Shown here piece by piece: positions 1-7,788 of a DNA stretch of 21,490 bases. The stretch covers positions 1 to 21,490 of the forward strand of contig JAEUNZ010000038.1 in assembly GCA_016790965.1 (NCBI GenBank), read 5' to 3'. Within the stretch, counting starts at the first letter, position 1. Every line of letters starts with the position of its first letter. Below the pieces are notes generated by a model that saw only the letters and a list, made by a program, of their open reading frames with translations, was not told the DNA's origin and ran no database searches. The stretch comes from SSSZ01 sp016790965 (GTDB lineage Bacteria; Pseudomonadota; Gammaproteobacteria; Burkholderiales; Rhodocyclaceae). The position numbers and the translations under genes were made by a program.

Positions 1-14
1 GCAGCTGGGCCTGA
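1..14 (+). CDS. atpA: ATP synthase F1 subunit alpha, last codons only
   Basis: Only the final codons are in the window. In the frame ending with TGA at 12-14 they read Ser-Trp-Ala-stop. Alpha subunits commonly end in or near Ser-Trp, and atpA normally lies directly upstream of atpG. A second frame stops at 20-22 but reads without alpha-like residues. The assignment rests mainly on operon order, so confidence is moderate. Confidence 0.45.
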
Positions 15-31
15 TCGCTTAGGAGAACGCC

Positions 32-895
32 ATGCCTAGCGGCAAGGAAATTCGCAACAAGATCAAGAGCGTCGAGAACACGCGCAAGATCACCAAGGCC
101 ATGGAGATGGTGGCCGCATCCAAAATGCGCAAGGCGCAGGAGCGGATGCGGGCTTCCCGTCCCTATGGCGAAAAGATCCGGCGCGTGGCGGCGAATCTGT
201 CGCACGCCCTTACCGAGTACAAGCACCCCTTCCTGGTCAAGCGTGACCCCGTGCAGAACGTCGGCCTGATCCTTGTCACTTCCGACAAGGGTCTGTGCGG
301 CGGCCTGAACAGCAACGCGCTGCGCCTTTCCGTCAGTCGAATGAAGGAATGGGAAGGGGCGGGGGCCAAGATTGCGGCCACCTGTATCGGCAACAAGGGC
401 TTCGGCTTCATGCAGCGCAATGGCGTGAACGTGGTCTCTCACGTGACCGGCATGGGCGACACGCCGCATCTCGAAAAGCTCATCGGGCCCGTGAAGGTTC
501 AACTCGATGCCTACGTGAAGGGCGAAATCGACGCGCTGTACATCGTCTACACGCGCTTCATCAACACCATGAAGCAGGAAGCGGTCGTGGAGCAGTTGCT
601 TCCGCTGTCCGGTGACGCCGTCGGCTCGGCCAAGACCAAGTGGGACTACGTCTATGAGCCGGAAGCCAAGGAAGTCATCGACGACCTGCTGATCCGTTAC
701 GTTGAGGCTCTGATCTATCAGGCCGTGGCCGAAAACATGGCTTCCGAGCAGTCCGCACGGATGGTCGCCATGAAGTCTGCCTCGGACAACGCCAAGAACG
801 TCATCGGTGAGTTGAAGCTGGTTTACAACAAGGCCCGTCAGGCTGCGATCACGAAAGAACTTTCCGAGATCGTCAGCGGCGCCGCCGCGGTGTGA
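32..895 (+). CDS. atpG: ATP synthase F1 subunit gamma
   Basis: This is the central rotor shaft of F1, which couples proton flow through Fo to ATP synthesis on the cytoplasmic face of the inner membrane. The 287-residue product has the usual family length. Its N-terminus, with the stretch KIKSVENTRKITKAMEMVAA, is the long helix that enters the alpha3beta3 ring. The C-terminus has the matching helix, with ASEQSARMVAMKSASDNA and a final run near NKARQAAITKELSEIVSGAA. An AGGAG at 21-25 precedes the ATG at a normal distance. The gene sits between the end of atpA and atpD, in the standard operon order. No truncation or odd residue was seen, and the identification is secure. Confidence 0.98.
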   Translation: MPSGKEIRNKIKSVENTRKITKAMEMVAASKMRKAQERMRASRPYGEKIRRVAANLSHALTEYKHPFLVKRDPVQNVGLILVTSDKGLCGGLNSNALRLSVSRMKEWEGAGAKIAATCIGNKGFGFMQRNGVNVVSHVTGMGDTPHLEKLIGPVKVQLDAYVKGEIDALYIVYTRFINTMKQEAVVEQLLPLSGDAVGSAKTKWDYVYEPEAKEVIDDLLIRYVEALIYQAVAENMASEQSARMVAMKSASDNAKNVIGELKLVYNKARQAAITKELSEIVSGAAAV

Positions 896-903
896 CGGCG
901 CTT

Positions 904-969
904 GGCGCGATGGGCGAGACTTACATGAGCAAAGCGAATGTAATGTCGAGACCAAGTCGCCCTAGCGCC
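904..969 (+). other. Long imperfect hairpin in the atpG-atpD gap
   Basis: The gap of 113 bases between atpG and atpD can fold into an extended stem. The outer arms, 904-922 and 954-969, pair through GGCGC, GGGCGA and ACTT blocks against AAGTCGCCCTAGCGCC, with bulges. Inside, TTACAT at 921-926 pairs perfectly with ATGTAA at 938-943 around an 11-base loop. No T-run follows, so it is not a standard terminator. It could be a processing or stability element that sets the atpD:atpG ratio, but that role is inference. Confidence 0.45.
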
Positions 970-1008
970 TCGCGTAACGCGTAGATTTTTATTTTTGGGG
1001 ATTTGAAT

Positions 1009-2412
1009 ATGAGTCAAGGTTCAATCGTTCAGTGTATCGGCGCCGTTGTGGACATCCACTTTCCGCGCGACGCCATGCCGAAGGTCTACGACGCCCTCAA
1101 GCTCGATGCCTCCGAATCCAACGGGATGGCCGAAGACGGCCTGACCTTCGAGGTTCAGCAGCAGTTGGGTGACGGTGTCGTCCGTACCATCGCCATGGGT
1201 TCATCCGATGGCCTGCGTCGCGGCATGAAGGTCAACAACACCGGCGTCGCTATTTCCGTTCCGGTCGGCCAGGGTACCCTGGGCCGCATCATGGACGTGC
1301 TGGGGCGCCCGATCGACGAAGCTGGTCCGATCGACACCAACGAAGTGCGCCCGATCCACGCGGCCGCTCCGAAGTTCGACGAACTGTCTTCCTCCGTAGA
1401 TCTGCTCGAAACCGGCATCAAGGTTATCGATCTGATCTGCCCCTTCGCCAAGGGCGGCAAGGTCGGCCTGTTCGGCGGTGCTGGCGTCGGCAAGACCGTC
1501 AACATGATGGAGCTGATCAACAACATCGCCAAGCAGCACTCCGGTCTGTCCGTGTTCGCTGGCGTGGGTGAACGTACCCGTGAAGGGAACGACTTCTACC
1601 ACGAAATGAAGGACTCCAACGTTCTGGACAAGGTCGCCATGGTGTTCGGTCAGATGAACGAACCCCCGGGCAACCGTCTGCGCGTGGCGCTGACTGGTCT
1701 GACGATGGCCGAGCGTTTCCGCGACGACGGTCGCGACATCCTGTTGTTCATCGACAACATCTACCGTTACACCCTGGCTGGTACCGAAGTGTCCGCCCTG
1801 CTGGGCCGTATGCCTTCCGCCGTGGGCTACCAGCCTACCCTGGCCGAAGAAATGGGTCGCCTGCAGGAACGCATCACCTCCACCAAGGTGGGCTCCATCA
1901 CCTCCATCCAGGCCGTGTATGTGCCCGCGGATGACTTGACCGACCCCTCTCCCGCCACCACCTTCCTGCACCTCGACTCCACGGTCGTGCTGTCCCGTGA
2001 CATCGCCGCGCTGGGTATCTACCCCGCCGTCGATCCGCTGGACTCCACCTCCCGCCAGCTCGACCCCCAGGTCGTCGGCGAAGAGCATTACTCGGTCGCC
2101 CGTGCTGTGCAGATTACGCTGCAGCGCTACAAAGAACTGCGCGACATCATCGCCATTCTGGGTATGGACGAACTGTCTCCCGAAGACAAGCTCGCCGTGT
2201 CCCGCGCCCGCAAGATCCAGCGCTTCCTGTCCCAGCCCTTCCATGTGGCCGAAGTGTTCACCGGTTCCCCGGGCAAGTTCGTGTCCCTCAAGGACACCAT
2301 CAAGGGCTTCAAGGGCATCTGCGCCGGCGAATACGACCACCTGCCCGAGCAGGCGTTCTACATGGTCGGCGGCATCGAGGAAGTCATCGAAAAGGCCAAG
2401 ACGCTGCAGTAA
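1009..2412 (+). CDS. atpD: ATP synthase F1 subunit beta (catalytic)
   Basis: This is the catalytic subunit of F1, which binds ADP and phosphate and releases ATP. The product of 467 residues has the family length. The Walker A loop GGAGVGKT is at about 156-163, the catalytic glutamate lies in VGERTREGND at about 188-197, ILLFIDNIYRY at about 247-257 is the Walker B region, and the DELSPED lever is at about 389-395. I chose the ATG at 1009, giving MSQGSIVQCIG, because GGGG at 997-1000 sits at ribosome-binding distance. An in-frame TTG two codons earlier is unlikely. Translation must start independently, because a structured gap separates it from atpG. Confidence 0.98.
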   Translation: MSQGSIVQCIGAVVDIHFPRDAMPKVYDALKLDASESNGMAEDGLTFEVQQQLGDGVVRTIAMGSSDGLRRGMKVNNTGVAISVPVGQGTLGRIMDVLGRPIDEAGPIDTNEVRPIHAAAPKFDELSSSVDLLETGIKVIDLICPFAKGGKVGLFGGAGVGKTVNMMELINNIAKQHSGLSVFAGVGERTREGNDFYHEMKDSNVLDKVAMVFGQMNEPPGNRLRVALTGLTMAERFRDDGRDILLFIDNIYRYTLAGTEVSALLGRMPSAVGYQPTLAEEMGRLQERITSTKVGSITSIQAVYVPADDLTDPSPATTFLHLDSTVVLSRDIAALGIYPAVDPLDSTSRQLDPQVVGEEHYSVARAVQITLQRYKELRDIIAILGMDELSPEDKLAVSRARKIQRFLSQPFHVAEVFTGSPGKFVSLKDTIKGFKGICAGEYDHLPEQAFYMVGGIEEVIEKAKTLQ

Positions 2413-2437
2413 CGCGTCCCCAGCATAGGAGCCAGCC

Positions 2438-2863
2438 ATGGCAATTTCTGTTCACTGCGACGTCGTCAGCGCCGAAGAGTCCATCTTCTCCGGCGTGGTC
2501 GAATTCGCCGTGTTTCCCGGCGAGGCCGGTGAACTCGGCGTCTATCCGCACCATACGCCGCTGCTTACCCGTATCCGTCCGGGCACCATTCGTCTGAAGG
2601 TGCAGGGTCAGGCTGCGGATGAGTTGGTGTATGTCTCCGGAGGCATGCTGGAGATTCAGCCCGACATGATCACCGTGTTGGCTGATACCGCCATCCGTGC
2701 CCACGACCTGGACGAAGCCAAGGCCCTGGAAGCCAAAAAGCGTGCCGAAGAGGCTCTTGCCAACCGGCAGGCCGAAATCGACTACGCTGCGGCGGAGGCT
2801 GAGTTGGCGCAAGCCATCGCCCAGCTCCAGGCCATTCAGCGGTTGCGCAAGCACACTCACTGA
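2438..2863 (+). CDS. atpC: ATP synthase F1 subunit epsilon
   Basis: This small subunit of the central stalk binds gamma and the c-ring and can inhibit ATP hydrolysis through its C-terminal helices. The 141-residue product has the expected N-terminal beta-sandwich, including VEFAVFPGEAGELGVYPHHT and a PGTIRLK strand. An alanine- and glutamate-rich pair of helices follows at about 86-141. AGGAG at 2427-2431 sets the start. The gene is 25 bases after atpD and is the last of the operon, followed 22 bases later by a strong terminator. The call is secure. Confidence 0.97.
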   Translation: MAISVHCDVVSAEESIFSGVVEFAVFPGEAGELGVYPHHTPLLTRIRPGTIRLKVQGQAADELVYVSGGMLEIQPDMITVLADTAIRAHDLDEAKALEAKKRAEEALANRQAEIDYAAAEAELAQAIAQLQAIQRLRKHTH

Positions 2864-2885
2864 GAGCTTTTCCTTACCCGGAACG

Positions 2886-2911
2886 AAAAGGCAGCCCCGA
2901 GGCTGCCTTTT
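2886..2911. terminator. Bidirectional terminator between atpC and ubiJ
   Basis: There is a perfect 11-base-pair stem, AAAAGGCAGCC with GGCTGCCTTTT, around the 4-base loop CCGA. The A-run on one side and the T-run on the other allow intrinsic termination in both directions. It lies between the convergent genes atpC (+) and ubiJ (-), so one element can close both operons. Confidence 0.9.
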
Positions 2912-2953
2912 CTGCTTTGTACGCCGCAAAGCCCGGACTCTGCCCAAAAGAGT

Positions 2954-3517
2954 TCAAAGTCTGGCCAGCCGCTTCTCGAGACGAGCGAGGTCGTCGCGCA
3001 GGCTTGCACAGGCCCCATAGAAGGCCTCCACCTCCCGCCGGGAAACCGCGATGCTGCCATCCTCGGTTGCGTAATCACCAAGATTGGCCAGCAGACGACC
3101 CAGGGCCTCCCTGCGCCACGCCAACAGCCCACGTCCCGCGATGGCCACCCGCCGCGCGGCGACATCACCGATTACGCGGGCCAGATCGCCCTCGACGTCC
3201 CAGCGCAGGTTGCGGAAGACGAACGCGAGAGTCTCGGCAAGGTCGGCGGAACCTGTGAGCCGCGCAGAAGAGAGCACGGCGCCCGGATCACGAAGGAAGC
3301 GCAAGGGAGTGTCGGAAGGAAGGCTGATCACCACATCCGGCGCACCAGCCTCTACCGGTTGCCCGAACATTCCGTCACCGTGGATCAGGAAAGCCAGGTG
3401 AAGAGAGCCCAGTTCAACCCGAAGCCGCCGGCCAGCGAAGGGTCGAAGACGTTCGGCAGCCCAGGGTTCCGCAGCCAGCAGGTGATTAATGGCCGAAATT
3501 GCGCCGCGGAGGAACAT
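2954..3517 (-). CDS. ubiJ: UbiJ-like SCP2-domain ubiquinone biosynthesis accessory protein
   Basis: UbiJ is a soluble lipid-binding protein. In the known system it helps organise the late ubiquinone-synthesis enzymes and hold their hydrophobic intermediates. The 187-residue product has an SCP2-like N-terminal half, with strands around LRVELGSLHLAFLI and PDVVISLPSD and the helix-rich segment PLRFLRDPGAVLSSARLTGS. A charged C-terminal helix near YGACASLRDDLARLEKRLARL follows, as in UbiJ. The position downstream of ubiE supports the name, although a Tim44-like gene lies between them. No ubiB follows: the operon ends here against the atp terminator. The family call is good, and the exact role is inferred from context. 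Confidence 0.8.
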   Translation of the reverse strand: MFLRGAISAINHLLAAEPWAAERLRPFAGRRLRVELGSLHLAFLIHGDGMFGQPVEAGAPDVVISLPSDTPLRFLRDPGAVLSSARLTGSADLAETLAFVFRNLRWDVEGDLARVIGDVAARRVAIAGRGLLAWRREALGRLLANLGDYATEDGSIAVSRREVEAFYGACASLRDDLARLEKRLARL

Positions 3518-3544
3518 GAGATAGTCCTGGGTCCGTCAATCCGC

Positions 3545-4426
3545 TCAGTTCATCTGCTGGATGCCCGCGACCGTCCAGCCGCCGCTGCCGCCCACGGGCT
3601 TGATCAGGTTCCAGACTTCGTCGAAGGGTGTAGCCGGCCCAGCCTTATCTTCCAGCACCATGCCCCGGAAGCGCACGCTGGCAATGTGGCGATTCCCTTC
3701 GCTGACCACCTCGATCAACTGCGCATCGAGGTCGAGGACATCAGTGGTCTGGTGCGCACCCTTGCGCTCGTCGATATCGAGACGTAGTTCGGCAAACATC
3801 TCCGGGGTCGTGAATTCCCGGAGATCGTCCAGCTTGCCCGCGTCATGGGCGGCTTGCAGGCGAAGAAAATTGACCTTGGCGACACGGAGGAAGCCAGCAC
3901 TATCAAAGTCTGCTGGAATACCGCCTGCTGGGACCGGCGCAGCGGAGCCCCTTGCAGACTCCCAATTGGAAGGAGCGAGTGTGCCTGGACCGGACGCGCC
4001 GGCAGCAGCGTATTGCATGGGTGCGGAGTGGGTCGCTCCCCCCCGCCGCCGGAACAGCATCTTGAACACGACCACCGCCGCCAGGACAAGCAGAACGATC
4101 ATCAGGACGTTGGCCAGGCCCTCTCCCAGGCCAAAGTGCGACAGAAGAGCGGCGAGCCCCAGTCCGGCTGCCAGACCGGCGATAGGGCCGAGCCAGTTGC
4201 GCTTGGGAGCCTGGGGGGCTGCGGCGGGATTCTGGGGCGTAGCCGGAGAAGCCGCCTGCTGCTGGGTTGGAGCGCCCGGTGCCGGATTGGCCTGTCGCTG
4301 CTGCGCGACGGAATCCCTCTGCATGCCCCGGGAAGTACCTCCCCCCAGCCGTTTGGCCTCCGCGTCGGCCAGGGTCAGAACCAGCCCGAGCACCACAACG
4401 GCAAAGAATGAAAGGAAGCGCTTCAT
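3545..4426 (-). CDS. Tim44-like domain membrane protein
   Basis: The predicted product is an inner-membrane protein of 293 residues. It starts with a signal-like segment, MKRFLSFFAVVVLGLVLTLA, with a possible cleavage or boundary near ADAEA at 20-24. A low-complexity Pro/Ala/Gln linker follows at about 40-75. Two hydrophobic stretches at about 79-98 and 103-125 lead to a basic stop, FRRRGG. The C-terminal domain at about 170-293 has the Tim44-like pattern: FLRVAKVNFLRLQAAHDAG, LREFTTPEMFAEL and a closing VWNLIKP. I chose the ATG at 4426 because GGGAGA lies just upstream. A GTG 54 bases earlier would overlap ubiE and hide the signal segment. The gene sits between ubiE and ubiJ. Bacterial Tim44-like proteins have no settled function. 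Confidence 0.8.
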   Translation of the reverse strand: MKRFLSFFAVVVLGLVLTLADAEAKRLGGGTSRGMQRDSVAQQRQANPAPGAPTQQQAASPATPQNPAAAPQAPKRNWLGPIAGLAAGLGLAALLSHFGLGEGLANVLMIVLLVLAAVVVFKMLFRRRGGATHSAPMQYAAAGASGPGTLAPSNWESARGSAAPVPAGGIPADFDSAGFLRVAKVNFLRLQAAHDAGKLDDLREFTTPEMFAELRLDIDERKGAHQTTDVLDLDAQLIEVVSEGNRHIASVRFRGMVLEDKAGPATPFDEVWNLIKPVGGSGGWTVAGIQQMN

Positions 4427-4445
4427 CGTGTGTCTCCCGGGGGCG

Positions 4446-5183
4446 TCAGAACTTGTAACCTCGGTGCAGCGCAACCACACCCAGGCTGAGATTGAAGTAA
4501 TCGACCTGCTCGAGGCCGGCGGACTCCATCAGGGCCTTCAACTCTTCCTGCCCTGGATGAACCCGGATGGACTCGGACAAATAGCGATAGCTCGCTTCGT
4601 CCTGGGTGACCAGCTTACCCACGCGCGGGATGACCTGGAACGAATAGAAGTCGTACAGGGGAGCGAGAGGCTTCCAAACCTGCGAGAACTCCAGGACCAG
4701 GAGCCGGCCGCCGGGGCGAAGCACCCGCCGCATTTCGCGCAGCGCCCTGTCCTTGTGGGTCATGTTGCGCAATCCAAAGGCGACGGTGACGCAATCAAAC
4801 CAGTCGTCCGGGAAGGGGAGCTTTTCCGCGTCGCACTGCGCAGTCGGAACGGCGTAGCCTTTGTCCAGTAAGCGGTCGCGACCCCGGGCAAGCATGGCCG
4901 CGTTGATGTCGGTGAGCCAGACCTGGCCACTGGGCCCAACCTTCCTGGCGAAAGCGAGGGACAGGTCCCCCGTGCCTCCAGCGACATCGAGGACGCGGAA
5001 ACCCTCCCGCACGCCAGAGCGCTGGATGGTGAAGGCCTTCCAGAGGCGGTGCATACCCCCGGACATCAAGTCGTTCATCAGGTCGTAACGCCCGGCGACG
5101 GAATCGAAAACGTCGGCGACGCGCTGCGCCTTCTCGTGTTCGGCGACAGTCTCGTAGCCGAAATGGGTTTTGTCTTCTGCCAT
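4446..5183 (-). CDS. ubiE: Ubiquinone/menaquinone C-methyltransferase UbiE
   Basis: UbiE performs the SAM-dependent C-methylation of the benzoquinol ring in ubiquinone synthesis and of demethylmenaquinol where menaquinone is made. The 245-residue product has family length. The first UbiE signature, YDLMNDLMSGGMHRLWK, is at about 33-49. The SAM-binding loop VLDVAGGTGDL is at about 64-74. The DINAAML acidic loop and the second signature, with RVLRPGGRLLVLEFS, follow. The C-terminus, GVVALHRGYKF, is typical. The start lies 3 bases after the stop of the DUF971 gene, so translation is probably coupled. The identification is secure. Confidence 0.97.
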   Translation of the reverse strand: MAEDKTHFGYETVAEHEKAQRVADVFDSVAGRYDLMNDLMSGGMHRLWKAFTIQRSGVREGFRVLDVAGGTGDLSLAFARKVGPSGQVWLTDINAAMLARGRDRLLDKGYAVPTAQCDAEKLPFPDDWFDCVTVAFGLRNMTHKDRALREMRRVLRPGGRLLVLEFSQVWKPLAPLYDFYSFQVIPRVGKLVTQDEASYRYLSESIRVHPGQEELKALMESAGLEQVDYFNLSLGVVALHRGYKF

Positions 5184-5186
5184 GGT

Positions 5187-5606
5187 TCAGTGATGGCCGC
5201 AGCTCTTGGTGGCGGCAGGTCGGGAGCTTGTGTCGATGTCGCGGGAGGCGCCCCGGGCTTCGAGGAGGCGCAGGTACTCGTCCCACAGCGCGTCACGGTG
5301 AATGCAAAACTGGTAGAGCAGATCCCAGGAATAGAGTCCGCTGTCGTGCCCATCGGAAAAAACGAAACGCAGGGCGTAGGTCCCCACCGGCTCTATGCGC
5401 TCGATGCAGACTTGACGCTTGCCCGTCTGGAGGGTCTCCTGGCCGGGTCCGTGACCCCGTGCCTCGGCAGACGGAGTGAAAACCCGCAGGAATTCGTGAC
5501 TCAACTCGAACGTACCCTCGGTTTCATAGACGATTTCAAGCGTGCGGGATTTTTGGTTCAACCGAATGTCGGTTGGAATAGGCGTGTCCTTGTCGAGGCC
5601 GGCCAT
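5187..5606 (-). CDS. DUF971 (GBBH-like N-terminal domain) protein
   Basis: This small protein of 139 residues belongs to the DUF971 family, which resembles the N-terminal domain of gamma-butyrobetaine hydroxylase. The pattern is visible in PTDIRLNQKSRTLEIVYETE, LSHEFLRVFTPSAE, and then VCIERIEPVGTYALRFVFSD with the ending GLYSWDLLY. The family's biochemical role is not firmly known, and it often lies beside ubiE in betaproteobacteria. The last residues, KSCGHH, hold one cysteine and two histidines that could bind a metal, which is inference. TGGAGAA upstream of the ATG supports the start. The gene reads almost directly into ubiE. Confidence 0.88.
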   Translation of the reverse strand: MAGLDKDTPIPTDIRLNQKSRTLEIVYETEGTFELSHEFLRVFTPSAEARGHGPGQETLQTGKRQVCIERIEPVGTYALRFVFSDGHDSGLYSWDLLYQFCIHRDALWDEYLRLLEARGASRDIDTSSRPAATKSCGHH

Positions 5607-5675
5607 GGTGTTCTCCAGGGGCGAAGGCAGCAGTTTACCTCACCCGCCCCCGGAACGAGCCAGACTTCGTGCGGG

Positions 5676-7274
5676 TTAGGCGACCTCGAAGGTGACGCGC
5701 TCGAAATCGCTGCCCCGTTGCAGCAGCTTCTTCATGCGTGCCCGCCAGTGTCCGTCCTGGCCATCCACATCCAGAATCTTGCTCGCGACGTACATGCCCG
5801 CCGGGATCACCAGGGATGCAGGCTCCCCGATGGCCTCCACCGGAGGAAGGAGAAAGCCGCGTACGTAGGGATCACCCGAGGCCTGCCCGGACTCGGGCCG
5901 CAGAGCAATGCCGTGGGGCAGGCCAGGCAATACCGAAATGCCCGCCACCAGGCCACCGCGCTGCTCCTGCATGAGCCAGCAGGAGACCGCGAGGATGAAG
6001 TTCTCCCCGTCCGGAGGGCAAAGGGCCAGAAGCTGGCCGTGCTGGACCTTTTGCCCCGCCTCGCTGCGCGCCAGCCGGAAGCCGTTGGCCGAATGGTTGA
6101 TGACATCCCAGTCATCAGCAGGAAAGTTGACCTGCTCGCGGATGGACAGAGGCGCCTGGGGATCGATACGGTCGCGGAAAGTGAACAGCGCGTCGAACTC
6201 GCCGCGGGAGTAGGTGCGTGCTGCCGCGGGTTGGACGAACTCCTGACCGGTGACGAAGTAGTGCATGGCATCGAAGCCCACCGCCACGCGCGCGGTACCG
6301 GAAGCTGGAAAACGCCGGAAACGACGCGGTGCGGCTTGCTGGGTCCAGGGACGCGAGACCTGATCCAGAAGGCGGATCACATGGCTCGAAGTCTCCTCGC
6401 CGAGCCCCAGCTTGGAAGGCAGGATCCGCTCCCGCAGCTGGCTGAGACAGGTACCGATCTGGGCTGCAAGTCGCCCGGTTTCGAGGCGGCGGCCATCGCT
6501 GCCGGGGGAAATCATGTTCTGCGGCGGATGAAGGGGCTGATCCTTCATCAGTTCGAGGACGAAGGCGGGGACGTGATTCTCGTCGTCGAGCCGATGCACG
6601 CCCACCAGCGGGGACCAATGCCCGGCCCAGCGGCGGATGAGGTTGAGGTCGCGAATGCTGTGGCTGTAGGGGCCGGCGACGTCGATCAGGAGCAGCATCG
6701 TATAGGCTGCCGTGCAATGGGTGGTGCGCCTCTCGTTGTCCAGCGCATCCTCAACCGGCGTCATGGCGACGCCCCACTCCTCGGCGGTCTCGTAATAGCC
6801 GTGCAGGTCGAGCCATAGGCCGGGGGAGAGCTCCCGCCGGGCACGATAATGCTCGAGGATCATCATCCCCGTGTAGAAGATGCAGCGATGCAGGATGGTG
6901 GCTACCCGGGTGCGGTACTCGGGCCCGGCAGTCGGTGGCAGCAGGCGGGCACAGAGGGCGTAGGCCTTTTCCATGCGGCGCCAGTCCGCGATGACCTGCT
7001 GGAATGCGCCTTCTTCCACATCGCCCAAGATCAGGGGCTTGTTGTGGTAGCGCCGCGCCATTTCCTCTTCGACGAAGGAAAGCGGCATGCGCGCCTGCTC
7101 GAGCAAGGCGAAAAGATCGTCGGCATCCGGCGGCGAAGCAAGCAACCAGTCGAGGAACTGTGCCAGTTCCCGCTCCGCAACCACGGGGTTTGCCAGGGGC
7201 AGGCGACCCAGATAGGCGATTCCGGCTTGCAGGTTGGGGATATTGAGCATGGGCGAGACTGGAACGGCGCTCAT
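5676..7274 (-). CDS. Conserved hypothetical protein with a PilZ-like C-terminal region
   Basis: I do not recognise the full 532-residue protein. The N-terminal half (about 1-310) looks alpha-helical and mostly soluble, with aromatic and charged stretches such as RRYHNKPLILGDVEEGAF and TILHRCIFYTGMMILEHYRA. The C-terminal part resembles a PilZ c-di-GMP-binding domain. PRRFRRFPASG at about 316-326 fits the RxxxR-type opening, and NHSANGFRL at about 393-401 fits the (D/N)xSxxG motif, followed by beta-like strands to about 450. The spacing between the two motifs, about 70 residues, is longer than in a minimal PilZ domain, so an insertion or an atypical fold is likely. Its start overlaps the HIT gene stop by 4 bases (ATGA), which indicates tight coupling. 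c-di-GMP binding is inference. Confidence 0.7.
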   Translation of the reverse strand: MSAVPVSPMLNIPNLQAGIAYLGRLPLANPVVAERELAQFLDWLLASPPDADDLFALLEQARMPLSFVEEEMARRYHNKPLILGDVEEGAFQQVIADWRRMEKAYALCARLLPPTAGPEYRTRVATILHRCIFYTGMMILEHYRARRELSPGLWLDLHGYYETAEEWGVAMTPVEDALDNERRTTHCTAAYTMLLLIDVAGPYSHSIRDLNLIRRWAGHWSPLVGVHRLDDENHVPAFVLELMKDQPLHPPQNMISPGSDGRRLETGRLAAQIGTCLSQLRERILPSKLGLGEETSSHVIRLLDQVSRPWTQQAAPRRFRRFPASGTARVAVGFDAMHYFVTGQEFVQPAAARTYSRGEFDALFTFRDRIDPQAPLSIREQVNFPADDWDVINHSANGFRLARSEAGQKVQHGQLLALCPPDGENFILAVSCWLMQEQRGGLVAGISVLPGLPHGIALRPESGQASGDPYVRGFLLPPVEAIGEPASLVIPAGMYVASKILDVDGQDGHWRARMKKLLQRGSDFERVTFEVA

Positions 7275-7699
7275 GACGCCTCCTTGACACCCGCGAGAAA
7301 GGTTTCCAGCGCCGCCAGCAAGGCGTCCTCGTCCACCTCGGGGCGGGGCGCGGCGTCGGGCCGGCGGGCCGCTGCCCAGACGGGATCGGGGAAATTGCGG
7401 TCATCCCGCCACCGGGGAATGACGTGCCAGTGGAGATGGGGGGTAAGGTTGCCCAGGCTGGCCAAGTTGACCTTGTCCGGGCTGCAAACTTTGCGCACGG
7501 CCCCTTCGACGCCGAAGACGACATCCATAAGGTGGCGGCGGGCGGAGGAATCCAGGTCGGACATTTCCTTGACGTGCGCATTCCAAACGACGCGGCAAAA
7601 CCCGGGGTAGTGGGCGTCGGCCACGCGCACGACACGGCAACTGCGGGATTCCCACAGTAGTTTTCCGCCGTCAGTCTGGCACAACTCGCAGCCGGGCAT
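7271..7699 (-). CDS. HIT-family nucleotide-binding hydrolase
   Basis: HIT proteins hydrolyse or transfer nucleotidyl groups from substrates such as dinucleoside polyphosphates or AMP conjugates. The 142-residue product has the defining His-x-His-x-His triad in HLHWHVIPRW at about 88-97. Upstream, NLASLGNLTPHLHWH matches the normal nucleotide-binding approach, with TPHLHWH where many members have VPHLHxH. A CxxC-type pair, C4 and C7, at the N-terminus could bind zinc with other residues. AGGAG lies 9 bases upstream of the ATG. It is the first gene of a probable operon running to ubiJ. The substrate cannot be told from sequence. Confidence 0.92.
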   Translation of the reverse strand: MPGCELCQTDGGKLLWESRSCRVVRVADAHYPGFCRVVWNAHVKEMSDLDSSARRHLMDVVFGVEGAVRKVCSPDKVNLASLGNLTPHLHWHVIPRWRDDRNFPDPVWAAARRPDAAPRPEVDEDALLAALETFLAGVKEAS

Positions 7700-7733
7700 G
7701 GCCTGTCGCTCCTTTTGGGTTTGCGTGGACTGA

Positions 7734-7761
7734 AGAATAGTCCAAGGTCAAACTATGCCAA
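7734..7761 (-). promoter_or_regulatory. Candidate sigma70 promoter of the HIT-ubiE-ubiJ operon
   Basis: Read on the minus strand, TTGGCA at 7761-7756 and TATTCT at 7739-7734 are separated by 16 bases and lie about 35 bases upstream of the HIT start codon. Both hexamers are fair matches to the vegetative consensus. No other promoter-like site is obvious before this gene set. Confidence 0.45.
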
Positions 7762-7788
7762 AGGTAATATTTCACATTGCAGTGCAGC

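Noticed and set aside
925..984. A 19-codon ORF in the atpG-atpD gap, as an annotated gene
   Set aside because: The ribosome site is weak, the ATG lies inside a hairpin stem, and no homology can be judged at this length. It is kept only as a remark in the finding on this gap.
1201..2439. A 412-codon minus-strand frame opposite atpD
   Set aside because: It lies within the certain atpD gene and has no recognisable domain. It is a shadow frame.
5049..6818. A 589-codon open frame on the + strand opposite ubiE, DUF971 and the PilZ-like gene
   Set aside because: It crosses three well-supported minus-strand genes and has no domain pattern or ribosome site. It is an antisense shadow in GC-rich DNA.
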